This document shows positions 39,581 through 39,938 of a stretch of 39,938 nt of DNA, piece by piece (positions within the stretch are counted from its first letter, which is position 1; every line of letters starts with the position of its first letter). The notes below the pieces were generated by a model. It saw only the letters and a list, made by a program, of their open reading frames with translations, was not told where the DNA came from and did no database searches. This DNA is from Gimesia sp. (GTDB taxonomy: Bacteria; Planctomycetota; Planctomycetia; Planctomycetales; Planctomycetaceae), in the NCBI RefSeq assembly GCF_040219335.1, contig NZ_JAVJSQ010000013.1, positions 1 through 39,938 of the forward strand, read 5' to 3'. The translations under genes were made by a program, and so were the position numbers.

Positions 39581-39687
39581 GCCCTGCCTGCGTCAGAGAG
39601 GCCTGCTGCATCAGTGGGATTACTCAAGTAGAGATCTTCAAGGTTGGGTCTGGTTAGGTCATAGTAATGAATTCCGCATGGTATTAG

Positions 39688-39724
39688 GCTGGTCTTCAGA
39701 CCAGCCAGCTAGACTTTTTTTTAA
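39688..39724 (+). terminator. Probable terminator of the recombinase unit
   Basis: GGCTGGTC (39688-39695), loop TTCA, GACCAGCC (39700-39707), followed 8 nt later by a run of eight or nine T. The gap between stem and T-run is longer than usual, so efficiency is uncertain. Confidence 0.55.
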
Positions 39725-39938
39725 CGGGTATGATGAAAATCAAGTCGCACTGTCAGCAAATAAGTCGTTGCCTGAGTCCGTAGAACCGGGTGTAATAAAT
39801 GGTACCGGGTCACGGGACGAGGTGCGATCTGTTTTCCCAATCTATGGTATGAGTGGGTCATTCACCTCGGGGGCTGGCCGATGATAGCTATGGGTCTCGA
39901 ACCCGTTTTTTTAACTGGCCACCCCGCGGCCCACCCGG
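39725..39938. other. Right edge, no convincing gene
   Basis: The open frame 39510-39884 runs through both hairpins, has no ribosome site and no recognisable motif, so I do not call it. Near 39890-39913 there is GGGT-CTCGA-ACCC followed by seven T, a weak hairpin. Nothing else is seen. Confidence 0.35.

Noticed and set aside
39510..39884. 124-codon open frame at the right edge
   Set aside because: It runs through two inverted repeats and a T8-T9 run, has no ribosome site, and its product has no motif; more likely non-coding sequence after the recombinase.
39890..39913. Possible tRNA T-arm on the minus strand (GGGTTCGAGACCC)
   Set aside because: The T-stem has a mismatch and the flanking bases are a run of A and unrelated sequence; no acceptor, D or anticodon arm can be folded.

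Overview
The window looks like chromosomal DNA of a planctomycete, probably Planctomycetaceae / Gimesia-like. The evidence is the combination of DUF1559 pilin-like proteins, a GYF_2-DUF1559 pair, a giant EF-hand repeat protein, an SUMF1 (sulfatase-modifying-factor) domain, a DUF1573 protein beside a Cys-rich secreted protein, and many IS3/IS630 remnants. The genus is an inference; no rRNA or housekeeping marker is present.

Left block (about 210-8144): a compact, all-plus-strand cluster bounded by intrinsic terminators. It encodes a small membrane protein, a coiled-coil lipoprotein-like membrane protein, a DUF1257 (Ycf35-like) protein, a DUF2997 protein, a TOPRIM protein, an AAA+ ATPase of Ycf46 type and several conserved-looking small proteins. 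It ends with what reads as a complete bacterial ubiquitin-like conjugation pathway: a beta-grasp ubiquitin-like protein (5486-5710), a protein with an E2-like (UBC) core fused to a tandem-cysteine RING/treble-clef-like region (5800-6816), a JAB/JAMM isopeptidase (about 6728-7396) and an E1-like ThiF adenylating enzyme (7393-8052). My reading is that the Ubl is activated by the E1, passed to the E2-RING protein, removed or matured by the JAB protease, and that modified targets may be handled by the AAA+ ATPase. This is the most interesting system in the window.

Middle-left (8221-16674): an internally deleted IS3 element; an AT-richer island with a DUF1573 protein, a Cys-rich secreted protein, a membrane-anchored secreted protein and a PMT-like glycosyltransferase; then a graveyard consisting of a second relic of the same IS3, a truncated group II intron with its reverse transcriptase, another IS3 fragment and a decayed IS630 transposase.

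Middle-right (16828-32494): cell-surface genes. These are a GYF_2 membrane protein overlapping a DUF1559 protein, an SUMF1 relic, a secreted alpha/beta hydrolase, a 1599-residue membrane-anchored EF-hand protein built from four tandem units of exactly 353 residues (about 42 calcium-binding loops), a DUF1559-SUMF1 fusion, two tandem GT39-like membrane glycosyltransferases, and a DegT-fold enzyme in which the PLP lysine is replaced by histidine, fused to a DUF4422-like N-terminal region.

Right end (32796-39938): two coupled minus-strand genes of unknown function whose 5' end is cut by an apparently intact IS3 element (34855-36139, with a GGGAAAC frameshift site), then a large serine recombinase split into two ORFs with a small gene upstream, probably the integration module of a mobile element. 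No tRNA, rRNA or CRISPR array was recognised.
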